Origin: Microplitis mediator
Lineage: Eukaryota; Arthropoda; Insecta; Hymenoptera; Braconidae
Direction: 5' to 3'
Assembly (NCBI RefSeq): GCF_029852145.1
Contig: NC_079972.1
Span: 16,118,986 to 16,182,985 of the forward strand
Length of the DNA stretch: 64,000 nucleotides
The translations under genes were made by a program, and so were the position numbers. The notes under the pieces are model-generated. The model saw only the letters and a list, made by a program, of their open reading frames with translations. It made no database searches and was not told the DNA's origin. Positions 23,801 to 36,000 of the stretch are shown in pieces; position 1 is the first letter of the stretch, and the number at the start of each line of letters is the position of its first letter.

Positions 23801-26800
23801 AGGTCTTTACATTCTATACTATAATTATTAATTATTTTACGATACTGAAGTTGGCTGACTTCTAATAATTTTTAGATTTTTTTAAAATGATAAATTTCAA
23901 AAAAAAATATTTTAAAAAATTGCACTTAAGGTTTTTTGAATTTTCTACATGTGCATATTTTTAGTTTTTTTTTTTTTTTTTAATTAAATTATTGAGACAA
24001 AACCCGAAAATTATTAATTGCCTGCTAACTTCTAGGTCATTATTTTATTAATTTTTAGTCTCTTATCAAATTATTTTTTGCTAATCATTTATTACTTTTT
24101 TTTTAAATTTCGGTAGATTGAAATATTCAAAATAATTTGCGGTAAGAAAAAAGGTTTTTTATCTGTAGATAAAAAATATAAAGTCATATCTAATCGGTAA
24201 AAATCCACTTGAAATAAATAATTTAGTAAATATTCTTGGACATGAATTGATTTTTATTTACAATGTACTACTTAGCAATTATTATACCCGTGTCAATTGA
24301 ATATTCTTTCGTGCGAAAAAAAGTATATGTACTACACGCCAATATTTAAGTTCATTTTTAATGAGTAGATCCTTGAAATAGTAGGACGTTGATTTTAAAT
24401 ATTCAAAGTAATAATAATAATTTTTAAAAGTTGCTTTTTAACTGCCGGGGTCATTAGCGACTGTTGGGACTTTGGGGTTTTTGTAAAGTCGGTGGTGGAT
24501 TTTTCGGCTAACACTGAAATTCTTACTCACGTCTGGTCTGTTATGATTATTATAGATTTCTTAAGTATTCAAGTACTTGAAATTTTTTTTTATCAATTGT
24601 ATTTAATTACAAATTATTAATTATCCCTGGAAAAATAATTGTATAACTTATTAGCAGACTAATTAATTATTAACGAGACTGTTAAAAATTTTTGTTGATT
24701 TTCAATTAATAATTATTATCATTATAGATTTACTAACTTTATTTTTCAGTACTTTGGTTCCATGGAAAATTTTTAGACATGAATTAAATCAAGTTCATCC
24801 AATAAGTTCTGGTCTTCAAGCAATGGCATTGAAATCAACAATTGACCTCACCTGTAATGACTATATTTCAAACTTTGAATTTGATGTATTTACAAGGTAA
24901 TATATTTTTTAAAAGTATATAGAAATATTGTTATTGCTGTTGTTATTATTATTAATATTTAAAAAATTTAAACAGACTGTTCCAGCCATGGTCTACGTTG
25001 CTACGTAACTGGAAAATATTGGCAGTTACGCATCCTGGCTACGTAGCATTTTTGACTTACGATGAAGTTAAAGCACGTTTACAAAAATATTGCATCACTA
25101 AACCAGGAAGCTATGTCTTCCGATTAAGTTGTACAAGATTAGGGCAATGGGCTATTGGTTACGTTACATCTGACGGTGATATTCTTCAAACAATACCCCA
25201 CAATAAAAGTCTCTGCCAAGCATTATTGGATGGTTATCGGGAAGGCTTGTAAGTTTATATAATTATAAATTTAATTTATCACTAAAAAAATGATAATAAT
25301 ATTAAATAAAAATTTTTTTTAGCTACTTGTATCCAGATGGACGACATGTAAACCCAGACTTAACGTGGGCTGTCCAACCTACTCCAGAAGAACATATTAA
25401 AGTAACGGCTGAGCAATATGAACTTTATTGTGAAATGGGCAGTACATTCCAATTATGTAAAATTTGTGCTGAACACGACAAAGATGTCAGGATAGAGCCC
25501 TGTGGTCATCTTCTCTGTACACCGTGTTTAACATCTTGGCAGGTAGCAGTATTTACTCATTCTATTATTATTATTTATTTATTTTAAAACCATATACTTC
25601 ATAGAGTATCATTTTTTTTTATTTCTTTTCTTTCGTATTACTCATTCACTTTAGCTGACTGTTAAGTAATTATTTTTTTGCTAACACTTGTGTACAAAGC
25701 AAATATATATATATGTATGCAGAGATCTACTTAGATATAGGACACTGATGAATAGCAGTAAAATTCAGGCCAACGATTTTATTATATCCACTTTATAAAT
25801 TCAGGTTGCTTTGAGAGTCATTAAAGTATGATATATAGGTGTAAGAAAAAAAAAAAAAAATTACTAGCTCTCAGTAAATTTACTAAAAAATTAAATATTA
25901 TTTTTTGTTTTTAACTGACTTATTAATATTATTTGTAATATCCAACAGGATTCAGAAGGCCAAGGGTGTCCTTTTTGTCGTGCGGAAATAAAAGGAACAG
26001 AACAAATAGTTGTTGATCCTTTTGACCCACGAAGAACACATCGACCTGGCGCTCAATCAGCATCTGTCAGCAATGCATCTACTCCTACGCGGGATCTTGA
26101 CCCTGACACCGAGGTATCCGACTAGGCGTATCATCACCCTCCATTTAAAATAAATAAATAAATATATATTATATATTTATTTGTTTATATATTAGTTAAA
26201 AACATATCCTTGTATAGTGACCTCATAGATTATGCCTCATAAAAAAACAAACTGCCTTTTGTATTTCATTGCAGTAGCATTGGTTGTCGTAATGCTCCTC
26301 ATTTAAACTTATCATTGCATTGCATTATTATTTTTTTCACATAGTTATTTTAATACGCAACGGGATTAAATTAATAATGCTATATTTATTTTTCCAATTA
26401 ATATTTTTTAAAATAACTAAATAATAACAATAATATGGTATACATATGACAAATAACGTTGGAATAATTACACCATGCAAGACTAAGGTAGGTTTACTCT
26501 TCCATCCATTCCGGACAGTCCATGTCAATTATTTACTACTTTTTTCTTTTCTAATATATATTTTTAAATATAAGCTATACATTGAATTAATTCATTACTT
26601 CTATTGCATACTACTTTAATGTCTTAAAAAATAATACAAGTGTATTATTTTACTATACAAGCTTTTTTTTTCTATCCATTCAACAATACATTTCAAACAT
26701 TTATTAAGCTTAGCGGTAGCATTTAATTATTGAAATAAATTAGTAATTGTCAATTAATTACTAAATTTAAAATTTAAATAATAATGTGACAATTTTTTAA

Positions 26801-29642
26801 TTGCAAGACTTTATTAAATACTTTAATTAATTATAATAGCTTGCATTCCTTGCATTGATCGCATTTTAATCATTATTTTGGGCTTTAGCATTTTTTTTAG
26901 AGAGCATACTGAGGCAAAAAAATAATTAATAATATAAATATTAAATAAGTATTATTAAAGTATAGGTAAAAAAAAAAAAAAAAAAAAAAAAAAATATTCT
27001 ATCGAGTTTTGAAGTGTAACTTCCAGGATTATTGTTGATGTTCTTGTGCCAGTGAAAAAAAAAAAATTGAATAAATGAAAATGTGTCAGATTTTGTGCAC
27101 AAATAATCGACTCTCATATCATATAAATGAATATTATACTAAACCAAATGATTGGTTTAGTTGTGATTAATTATTGACATTAAAAAAAAAAGAAATCGTT
27201 ATGATTAGTGATAGTTAAAAAAAATTTTTTTACGTATTACTTTTATTTTAATTTGCATAAATTGTTAGTTAGTTGTATTATTACTATTAATTTTTTTTTT
27301 TTTTTTGTAACTCAAATCATGCTTAAGTAATTTATGCAGTTAAATGTAATCCAATAAATTCATTGAAGATCACTTTAACTGTATCAACTTTTTTTTTTTT
27401 TTTTTTCCAGTGTATTTTTACTACTTGTAATAATAAAAAACTGATTGCAATGATTACAATGCAAATAACTTAAGATCAATTAGCGTTAAATGCAAATCAT
27501 ATTAAATTATATTTATAAATTTTTTTTATACATATTTATATTTAATTAAAATCATTTAACTCAATTAAATATTTAATATTAATAAATTTCATATTTTATT
27601 ATTGAAATATAAAATTTTTAGTAACATAATCACTTATATAATTAAAATAAATAATGAATTATTATTTCTATTACTATGGTTTTAATCCGAAAATAGATAA
27701 GGGTTAAAAAATATAATTAGTTTTTTGCATTAACGCCTGTGTTAATTTAATTAAACAAAATAAAGCTGCTTACTTTAGAATATTTTTGCCATGCACTGGC
27801 GTCTTTAGATAAAAAATTAGAACAAATGAAAATATAAATATATATATATAGATATATAATTTTAGTGTACATGATTTATTTCTTATTGTAAAATATTAGT
27901 TATCTGAAATATTTTTAAATAAAGTTATATTATCATTATATTGAGTTACTTTTGCACTTATATACGCTCCTTTCGCTAAATTGTTATAATTATTATTAAT
28001 TACTTAAAAGAAAAAAAAAAAAGAAAATAATTATTAGAATTTTGAATATCGATTTTTGTTTATTCTAACATGATAATAATAAAGTCGATATTTAGTGGTG
28101 TAAAAAATAAAAATATATTCGCATGAAATAAAAATGATATTATTTTTAAAAATAATTAAGTTGTCCATTGGGTCGAATGCTCAGCCCACTGCATGATATT
28201 TAAAACTAATTTGTATTGTAAATACGTGAAGCAAATTTTTTTTTTTCTCAAACTGTTTATCAATTATCGAAGGTAAGTATAATAAAATTGCATTATGGTT
28301 TACTATTTTATATTTACTTTTTCTGCTTAATGCTTAATTGCCTTGTTTCATAAACTGCAAATATTAATTTAATACGCATAATTAATAAAATATAACTAGA
28401 CAAAAAAAAATACATAAACTGCACCTGAGTACGAAATTTATTTATTTTCACCATTAAAATAATAAATTTATATTTTAAATTAATAAATTAGTATAAAAAT
28501 CACACAACTATTGCATGAAATACATAACTATTATCACAATAAGTACTTGTGAAATTAATAATATAAAATGCTATAAAGATCGTGTAATTTTTATTTATTT
28601 TTTATTTTTTTCTGTTGATTAGGATATCATAGAACTGTGTAATGGGAATTGTAGTGGTTTAATATGTGATGACTCTGATGAAGAAGACGATTCAAGTCCT
28701 GCGAGTTCACCAGTACCACCACGAAGAATAGTACCAAGTCCTCCTCTACCTCCTCGAAGACCATCACCCTCACCAACTCCAAATAATCATCCGCGAAATA
28801 GTAGTCGTCATTTAACAGTACCTAAAGAAAATGCACCACCACCACCTACTGTTACTGTTATTCTTTCATCAAGTGAAAATCATCAAAATAATAAAGGTAT
28901 TATTTTATTTATTTTCATTACACCAGCATCGAAACTTTGAGTTTCAGTGTCTCTACAATTAAAACAAGATTTCAGACTGGGGGTAATGTCAGCCAACTTC
29001 ACCCTGGTCTGCAATCGTTTTATTTCATCCCTTGTCACACAATATACTGTATTATATTTACAATTTATTCTATTTAATAAAAAATAAACAGCAACGACAG
29101 AAGCAAGGTATGACATGCTACACAGAGCATCATCACCATCACCAATACCACCAGCAGTTGTACGACCTCATGTTAGATTATCTCACATCAGACCACCGGC
29201 ATTACCTGAAAAAGCTGGACAACGACATTTATTATATCAATCACAATCACAATCAACAACCACTGTGCCTCCAGTACCACCACCGTTATCAGCACCACGA
29301 CCACCTAAAACTACAAATAAAGATACTACTCCTAAACAAGATCATCATTATGAAAATACAATATTAATACATGGAACCAGAGAACACGTTGTTAAAAATA
29401 TAAATTTAGAAATGAACCGTGCTAAATTCACGGCATTAATGAAAAGTAGAGAAGAACCCGGTGGATCATCAATAAAACCTACCGAGGGTGCTGCTTATGA
29501 AAATGTTAACGTTGAACATATTTCAAGGCTTACTGCACTAGGTTTTGCACAGGATGCTGTTATAAGAGCCCTGGGAATAAGTAGAAATGATTTAGAAATG
29601 GCTTGCGATATTCTCAATGAATTTGCAACTAAATCTTCTTGA
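14840..29642 (+). CDS. Cbl: E3 ubiquitin-protein ligase Cbl, long isoform
   Basis: Seven coding exons: 14840-15387, 24750-24896, 24976-25248, 25323-25542, 25949-26113, 28623-28896, 29092-29642. Phases all agree, giving 725 residues. The order is: tyrosine-kinase-binding region (four-helix bundle, EF-hand-like with DLTCNDYIS, and SH2-like with GSYVFRLSC), linker tyrosines in EQYELYCEMGS, a complete C3HC4 RING (CKIC...CGHLLCTPC...CPFC) and the DPFDPR motif. The tail is proline-rich with several PPxPPR SH3-ligand motifs and a C-terminal UBA domain (about 675-720). Cbl binds phosphotyrosine on activated receptor kinases such as EGFR and ubiquitinates them for down-regulation at the membrane and endosomes. 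All zinc ligands and the SH2 Arg are present. Intron 1 is 9.4 kb and contains a gene on the other strand. A GT-AG intron just after the stop (29647 to about 29725) may lie in the 3' UTR. Confidence 0.95.
16342..17019. mobile_element. 678-bp inverted-repeat element with internal GGTGTAAAA tandem repeats, in Cbl intron 1
   Basis: The ends are ACACTGTAAAAA and TTTTTTACAGTGT in inverted orientation. The interior is built from degenerate direct repeats of about 20-25 bp containing CCGGTGTAAAAGCGG on one side (16440-16665) and the complementary ACACCGG-type repeats on the other (16800-16995), so the element can fold back. An open frame of 85 codons on the minus strand (16454-16711) is just the translated repeat. 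Confidence 0.75.
17185..17320. promoter_or_regulatory. GC-rich island 1 in Cbl intron 1
   Basis: A CpG-containing, roughly half-GC block in otherwise AT-rich intron, with no coding frame of note. It is a candidate regulatory element or unannotated RNA; only composition supports this. Confidence 0.3.
18115..18285. promoter_or_regulatory. GC-rich island 2 in Cbl intron 1, with CRE-like site
   Basis: A locally GC-rich stretch containing GGGGACGTGACGTCACGATT near 18198, that is, a full TGACGTCA palindrome. Surrounding intron is AT-rich. It may be an enhancer or an alternative promoter of Cbl. Confidence 0.35.
19450..19950. promoter_or_regulatory. GC-rich islands 3 and 4 in Cbl intron 1
   Basis: Two CpG-rich blocks (about 19455-19700 and 19862-19945) separated by TA-rich DNA. 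No coding exon was found on either strand. They may be regulatory DNA of Cbl. Confidence 0.3.
21809..22558 (-). CDS. Glutathione peroxidase, phospholipid-hydroperoxide (GPx4-like) Cys type, nested in Cbl intron 1
   Basis: Four exons on the minus strand: 22558-22470, 22367-22258, 22191-22100, 22024-21809. Phases agree, giving 168 residues. The catalytic site reads NVASKCGLT, with Cys encoded by TGT rather than selenocysteine TGA. The Gln of FPCNQFNGQEPG and the Trp-Asn of IKWNFTKF complete the peroxidatic tetrad. There is no oligomerisation loop, as in GPx4-type monomers. Insect enzymes of this type reduce lipid and other hydroperoxides and generally use thioredoxin. No signal or mitochondrial presequence is seen from this ATG, so a cytosolic form is predicted; an alternative upstream first exon cannot be excluded. 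The whole gene lies inside the Cbl intron in antiparallel orientation. Confidence 0.92.
22559..23840 (-). other. Upstream region of the nested GPx gene
   Basis: AT-rich Cbl intron DNA with no credible exon. The GPx promoter probably lies here, but no core element is evident. Confidence 0.35.
23841..24039 (-). mobile_element. MITE family A, copy 5 (diverged)
   Basis: It starts GATACTGAAGTTGGCTGACT and ends GCCTGCTAACTTCTAGGTC, a decayed version of the family-A inverted repeat. It has the inverted internal mark AAATTTTCTACATGTGCAT with one change. It lies in Cbl intron 1. Confidence 0.7.
25949..26125 (+). CDS. Cbl: Terminal exon of short Cbl isoform
   Basis: The exon carrying the second half of the RING can be read past the long-form donor (GAG|GTATCC at 26113/26114). 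This adds V-S-D and a TAG at 26123-26125, for a 454-residue protein with TKB and RING but no proline-rich region or UBA. AATAAA repeats begin about 25 nt after the stop, offering early polyadenylation. Drosophila Cbl also has a short form ending after the RING, so the arrangement is probably conserved in kind. Confidence 0.8.
   Translation, partial: DSEGQGCPFCRAEIKGTEQIVVDPFDPRRTHRPGAQSASVSNASTPTRDLDPDTEVSD
26126..28622 (+). other. Short-form Cbl 3' UTR / long-form intron 5
   Basis: It serves as 3' UTR in the short isoform and is removed in the long isoform (acceptor TGATTAG at 28616-28622). It is AT-rich with a poly-A run at 26968-26994 and poly-T runs near 27290 and 27390. No embedded gene was seen. 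Confidence 0.55.
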
Positions 29643-31466
29643 CCAGGTATTTACTAATTACTATTTACTTTTTTTAACACAATTTTAAATCTATACAAGC
29701 TATTTTTTTTAAATTTTTATTACAGGTACAAAGACTGATGGTTTATGACCACCAGTACCTCCCCGTCGTTATCTTTAATGGGGAATCTCTAAAACAATAT
29801 CTTTAAGATAAATAACAAAATCATCACTAACATCAGCTGCACAAAATCTACAAATTACTGAAAAAATAAAACAAATATATTTATGATAAAAATTAATAGT
29901 TGGCCACTGATTCTTAAAATAACACGAGTTATCCGTAAAACAATTCATCAAATTAATCAAAATTACTTGTCCTCTTTTTTTTTTACACAGCATATAATAG
30001 TTACTAATAGTTACCCTGTCGCTGTCATTAAATCACGTACTTTTTAAATTAATTAATTAATAAATGTACCGAAATAAATTTTTATACACTGACAGGATTA
30101 GAAAAAAAAATAATAATAGATAAAACTTAAAGTAATTACAATTATTTTAATTAATGGTACTTTATGTTTGTATTTATAATAGAATAGACAACAAACAAAA
30201 AAAAAAAATAACTTTTCATGACAGATATTGTTTTTTTTTTAATTATTATTATTTATTTATTTTATAATGTATTCATCAAATGTGATATTTATAATTAAAA
30301 TATACGTACACATTATTCTGTACGTCACATTATGAAATGTATATTTTAAAACTTATCGGAAAAAAAATCTAAACTAAACTGAAAAAAAAAATATCGTTTT
30401 TATTTAACAAATGACTGGCGTTCACTTACAATAGTAATTTATTGTTATTATTAATTGTAATAAATTAATTGGAATGACAATAGCGGTATTATATTTTAAC
30501 ATAATAATGGTATTTAAATGTACAAGGTAACTCAAATTTAATCCTTTAAGAATTAGGTTTTTATAAATTTCATTAATAAAATAAATTCTCAAAGGATTAA
30601 AAATTATTGCGATAGGACTGATGGAAGTTAAAAAATAATAAAAAAATAATAAATAATATTTACTTGTAAATATCATTAACAAAACTAATTTATTGAAATA
30701 TATATATAAATATATATATAACAATATCTCGTTTTGATTTTTTAATTAATTATAAGTGATAATTATTAATATCACAAAATATAGCTGCGATTTAATTGTA
30801 TTTCTTGTACCTATTAATTAATAATAAATAATAAAATACATTTAATTAATTAATTAACGATCTGTATTTTACTAGAAAAAGACTGACACAGCAGTCGCTA
30901 GAAAATAAATATATTGAATATTTATTTATTAATAATAAAATTATTATTCTTCGAATAAAATTTAACTTTACAAACTGTTACACAATTTCATCATCGTGAC
31001 TAATAAATTTAGAAATATAAATATTATTTTAAAATTTAATCTTGTAAACAATTAATAAACCTAGCTGTCCTATTTTTCTACAATTTAATAATTGCAACAA
31101 TGTAATCATAAATTTAAATTTAAATAATTAGTCACACAAATACCTAAATAAATAAATAAATAAATATATAGAAATAATCTCTATTTAAACAAATATGTTA
31201 TAATTTTAACGAATAATCGTAAATAGGATGTAATAACATTGTAATGCCCTATTTAGTGCAATACTTAGTACATAAGTAGTGAACTTACAAGTGAATCTAT
31301 TTTAAAAAAAATTAGTACATAATTTTAATAATTATTTAAATTTAAATAAATAAATATTGGCTGTATTTAATATAATTGTTATTATTTTATTTATTAATGG
31401 CTACTTGACAAAGAATTTTCAATAACCCAAAGTGCACATTTTTTTTCCATTTTTAAATTTATCTTC
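29643..31466. other. Cbl 3' UTR and AT-rich intergenic DNA
   Basis: The first few hundred bases are Cbl 3' UTR, with a possible small intron to about 29725. The rest is extremely AT-rich with AAT/TTA runs and no recognised gene, ending at the boundary of the giant palindromic element. Confidence 0.5.
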
Positions 31467-31637
31467 GGCCGTGTTCGCTGGCATTTTTTGTTTGCGCAGG
31501 CGCTCTTAATTTGAATCTGCACCCAATGAAAAAAAAAACCACTGAGAACCAATGTTCTAGCGCGCATGCGCAAACATTCAAAAAAATAAAAAATCTTCCA
31601 GAAGACATTCTGTAGAGATTTTTGTGTCTCTTTAAAG

Positions 31638-31669
<32 letters not shown>

Positions 31670-32123
31670 AAAAAAAACATTTATTTTTCTCATTTGCTTT
31701 TTTACAATAATATTTATTTTCTGTACGACAAATGTCATACGAGAAATAAATTTTATTGTGAAGAAGTAAATGGAAAATATAAAAATTTAAAAAAATATTA
31801 TTCATAATATATATCCATAAATATATATATATAATTTCATAATTTCTTTTTGTTTATTTAACTACATTAATGTTTATTATTTATAATATTTACCTGCATT
31901 TATAAGAATTCTTCGGCTTCTTTTTAACTGTAGTTATTTCTCACTTTCTTATATATACTTATTTCTACTTATAAACTAAAATATTTAATTGAAAATAAAG
32001 GGAAGGTTTTTTTTTCAATTATAAATGCTCGATTAAAAATAATAAAAGTAAAAATTTATTATTTAAAAAAAAAAAAAAAAAAAAAGCGGCTGAGGACCGA
32101 CTTCCTATACTGTGCGCATTCAC

Positions 32124-32286
32124 CTACAATTGTATTTATTTAAAAATACAATTGTAGTGGTCTAAGCTATTTTCTTTTGGTAGAAAGAAAATAGCCCGTT
32201 TGGGAAACCTCGACACTGATAAAATACTCCAATAAAAATCCGATAGACCCGGAATCTATCGGTTTAAATCAGAGGATTTTATCAGT
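32124..32286. repeat. Cluster of three hairpins near the left end of the palindrome
   Basis: Three consecutive perfect stems: 32124-32157 (14-bp stem, CTACAATTGTATTT, 6-nt loop), 32166-32195 (12-bp stem, GCTATTTTCTTT, 6-nt loop) and 32215-32286 (11-bp outer stem ACTGATAAAAT with an inner CCGATAGA/TCTATCGG stem). Such density is unlikely by chance and may mark a protein-binding or RNA-structural site. Confidence 0.8.
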
Positions 32287-32775
32287 GATAAAACCCGACC
32301 AACACAGTGGTCACACGATTGGTGACCAAAAAAAAACTAAATAACAATAAATACAAAACATTATACAGTACATAATTGGTAAATACATAAAGAATATAAA
32401 TACTAAAATTTTATAAATACAATTTCTTAAAATAAAGTCTTAAGAATAATACCCAGGCCCGGATATCGCAATAAATAATATCACACACATTCATCATACT
32501 CTTAAATTTAAATTAAATCATAATCATACACACTTAAAATTAAAAGGTAATGGGAAAAAGGGAAAAACTTAAATTAAACATAAACAACCAAAACCATGCA
32601 ATCAAACCCGAATTAAAAAAAAAAAAACCATGCACAAGCCAAGCAATAATAAAAACATGCCACTCGTACTCATTCTTACAAAAAAAAATTATAAATTAAA
32701 ATCTTAAATTATAAATCACTCCTGTATCATCCATCACACTCACACCATAATACAATAATTATATAAAATAAACTA

Positions 32776-33501
32776 AAATTAAGCTTAAATTAAATTAATA
32801 ATTAATCTTCCTGGTCCTGGTCCTGGTCCTGGTTCTGGTCCTCTTCTTGGTCCTTGGCATCCATGGGCATCCTTCAAGTTGGGCATCCTTCTTGTTGACT
32901 GGATCTGAAACTAAAATATATACCCCAATAGATTAATACCGGGCATATATATTTTTATGAAAAAAAAGAAGAATGTAAAAATAAATATGCACCAGAAAAA
33001 AAAAATTAGAGCGGCGGTGTGTCCTTGGATCTGGACCACCTTGTCGTCAATGCTCAGCAGCATCACTGTCCTCAAAATTAATCTGGTCCTCACAGACCAG
33101 TCATGTCAATATAGATTCCAGTGGACTCTAGATTAGACACGTCATAAAAGATCTACCAAAAAGTAAATCCAAACTATGTACCTAAACCTGAAAAAAAAAA
33201 ACATTTAGAAAAAAAGAAAAAATTAATGGAAAGTCCGAGTAACTTCAATCGGGTGAGGATTAGGTAAGTCTCTGGAATCTTAAAAATCTACTGAAAAAAA
33301 TTAGAAAAAAATTATGCGTCCAAACCTAAAAAAGAAAAAAAATTTATAAAATAGAAAAAAAAATTCATTATGAGGTTCCGTAATCTCGAAAAATCTATAG
33401 AAAAAAAAAAAAAAACGAAAAAAAATAATTATTTCTAAACCTAAAAAAAAAAAAAAGATTATCATCAAACATGTCGGGCGGTTCTCGTATCTTAGCATGG
33501 A
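32776..33501 (-). other. Polypyrimidine/AG cluster and CCAGGA-repeat exon-like segment, left arm
   Basis: Mirror of 53085-53810 in the right arm, where it is described. On the minus strand it offers the same series of acceptor-like sites and the same Pro-Gly or Arg-Thr repeat frames. Confidence 0.4.
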
Positions 33502-33979
33502 TTAAAAATTAAAATTAAAAAAACTATAGGGTAACCTGACCAGTTGCAATAAATTAATTCATTAATTGGAGAAAAAAAAACTGACTCTAAAAACAATGAC
33601 TCTACTTCTGCAAAAATGACTCTAATAAAAGTGACTCTACTTTTGGGGAAAAAAAAAAATGACTCTAATTTTAAAAGAATGACTTCAATTGTATAAAAAA
33701 TGAATCGAATTAAATGACTCTACTATTTAAAAAATGACTCTAATTGAAGTGACTCTACTTTTATGAAAGTGACTCGAATCTCCAGAACTTTAATTTAAAA
33801 AAAAAAATGATGGGGGAAGGGGGGGGGGGGGGGTGAAAGTACATTTAAAATAAATCAATCGATTGAAATAAAAAAAAATTCAAAAAAACTGGCTCTAATT
33901 TAAGTGACTCTACTTTTTAAAAACTGATTCTACTTCTATTAAATTTACTCTAAATTAAATGACTCGACTATTTAAAAAA

Positions 33980-36000
33980 TGGCTCGAATTGAATAACGAT
34001 AAAAAAAATTGAGGGTGAATGAGCATTTACATGAAATTAATTAATTAAAATCGAATCCCCTTTCGACAGCACACAAAAATTACTATAAAATCACATCGTT
34101 ATCAATATCATCAATAAAACCATTGCATCAAAATTAATATCAATTGTGTAATGTGACCTGCCAGGGCCAATTACACTATCATTATAAAATGATAATGGTA
34201 TTGATATTAATTATGGCAGCAACAATAATAATGATAATACTGATAACAACATGATGATTATAGATATTCTTAGAGTATACGACAAAAGTGGATCGACATT
34301 CAATTAAAAATTAAAATTTAAAAAACGATAGAGTAACTTGACCTAATGCCAAGTCTCGATTAGTGGGAAAAACAAAACTGACTCTACTTTAATAAAAATT
34401 ACTCTATACCGATAAAACTGACTCTACTACTATTAAATTGATGCTAAATTACGTAACACTACTATTTAAAAAATGACTCGAATTAAATAATGATAAGAAA
34501 TTGAAGATGAATAAGCGTTTGCATTAAATTAATTAATTGTAATAAAAAATTAAAAACTAAAAAAAAAAAGCTGACTCTAATTCAAGTGATTCTACTTTTT
34601 GAAAACTGACTCTACTTTTATGAAGTTGACGCTAAATTAAATGACTCGACTTTGATAACGATAAAAAAAATTGAGGGTGAATGAGCATTTACATGAAATT
34701 AATTAATTGAAATCGAACCCCTTTTCGACCGCACATAAAAATTACTATAAAATCACATCATTATCAATATCATCAATAAAACCATTGCATCAAAATTAAT
34801 ATCAATTGTGTAATGTGACCTGCCAGGGCCAATTACACTATCATTATAAAATGATAATGGTATTGATATTAATTATGGCAGCAACAATAATAATGATAAT
34901 ACCGATAACAACATGATGATTATAGATATTCTTAGAGTATACGACAAAAGTGGATCGACATTCAATTAAAAATTAAAATTTAAAAAACGATAGGGTAACT
35001 TGACCTAATGCCAAGTCGCGATTAGTGGGAAAAACAAAACTGACTCTACTTTAATAAAAATTACTCTATACCGATAAAACTGACTCTACTACTATTAAAT
35101 TGATGCTAAATTACGTAACACTACTATTTAAAAAATGACTCGAATTAAATAATGATAAGAAATTGAAGATGAATAAGCGTTTGCATTAAATTAATTAATT
35201 GTAATAAAAAATTAAAAACTAAAAAAAAAAAGCTGACTCCAATTCAAGTGATTCTACTTTTTGAAAACTGACTCTACTTTTATGAAGTTGACGCTAAATT
35301 AAATGACTCGACTTTGATAACGATAAAAAAAATTGAGGGTGAATGAGCATTTACATGAAATTAATTAATTGAAATCGAACCCCTTTTCGACCGCACACAA
35401 AAATTACTATAAAATCACATCATTATCAATATCATCAATAAAACCATTGCAGTCAATATTAATATCAATTGTGTAATGTGACCTGCCAGGGCCAATTACA
35501 CTATCATTATAAAATGATAATGGTATTGATATTAATTATGGCAGCAACAATAATAATGATAATACTGATAACAACATGATGATTATAGATATTCTTAGAG
35601 TATACGACAAAAGTGGATCGACATTCAATTAAAAATTGAAATTTAAAAAGCGATAGAGTAACCTGACCTAATGCCAAGTCTCGATTAGTGGGAAAAACAA
35701 AACTGACTCTATTTCTATCAAAATGACGTTAAATTAAAGGACTCGACTGTCTTAAAAATTACTCGAATTGAATAACGACAAAAAAATTAGACGTGAATGA
35801 GCATTTACATTAAGTTAATTAATAAATTTAAATAAAAAATAGAAAAATTTTTAAAAAATGGCTCTAACTCAAATGACTCTACTTTTTAAAAGCTGACTCT
35901 ATTTCTATTAAAATGACGTTAAATTAAAGGACTCGACTGTCTTAAAAATTACTCGAATTAAATAACGATAAAATAAAATTAGGGGAAAATGAGCATTTAC
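33980..36000 (+). repeat. 662-bp tandem units, left arm (three copies)
   Basis: The marker GAGGGTGAATGAGCATTTAC recurs at 34011, 34673 and 35335. Each unit contains about a dozen TGACTCTA/TGACTCGA motifs and a complex nested stem-loop built on ATTAATATCAA...TTGATATTAAT around TGACCTGCCAGGGCCAATTA. Diverged further units, with the same stem-loop, continue at 36240 and 36990. Confidence 0.85.

Noticed and set aside
28921..29042. Possible mobile element in Cbl intron 6 sharing ACCAGCAT-GAAACTTT with 1494-1515
   Set aside because: Shared stretch is too short and no matching opposite end was found.
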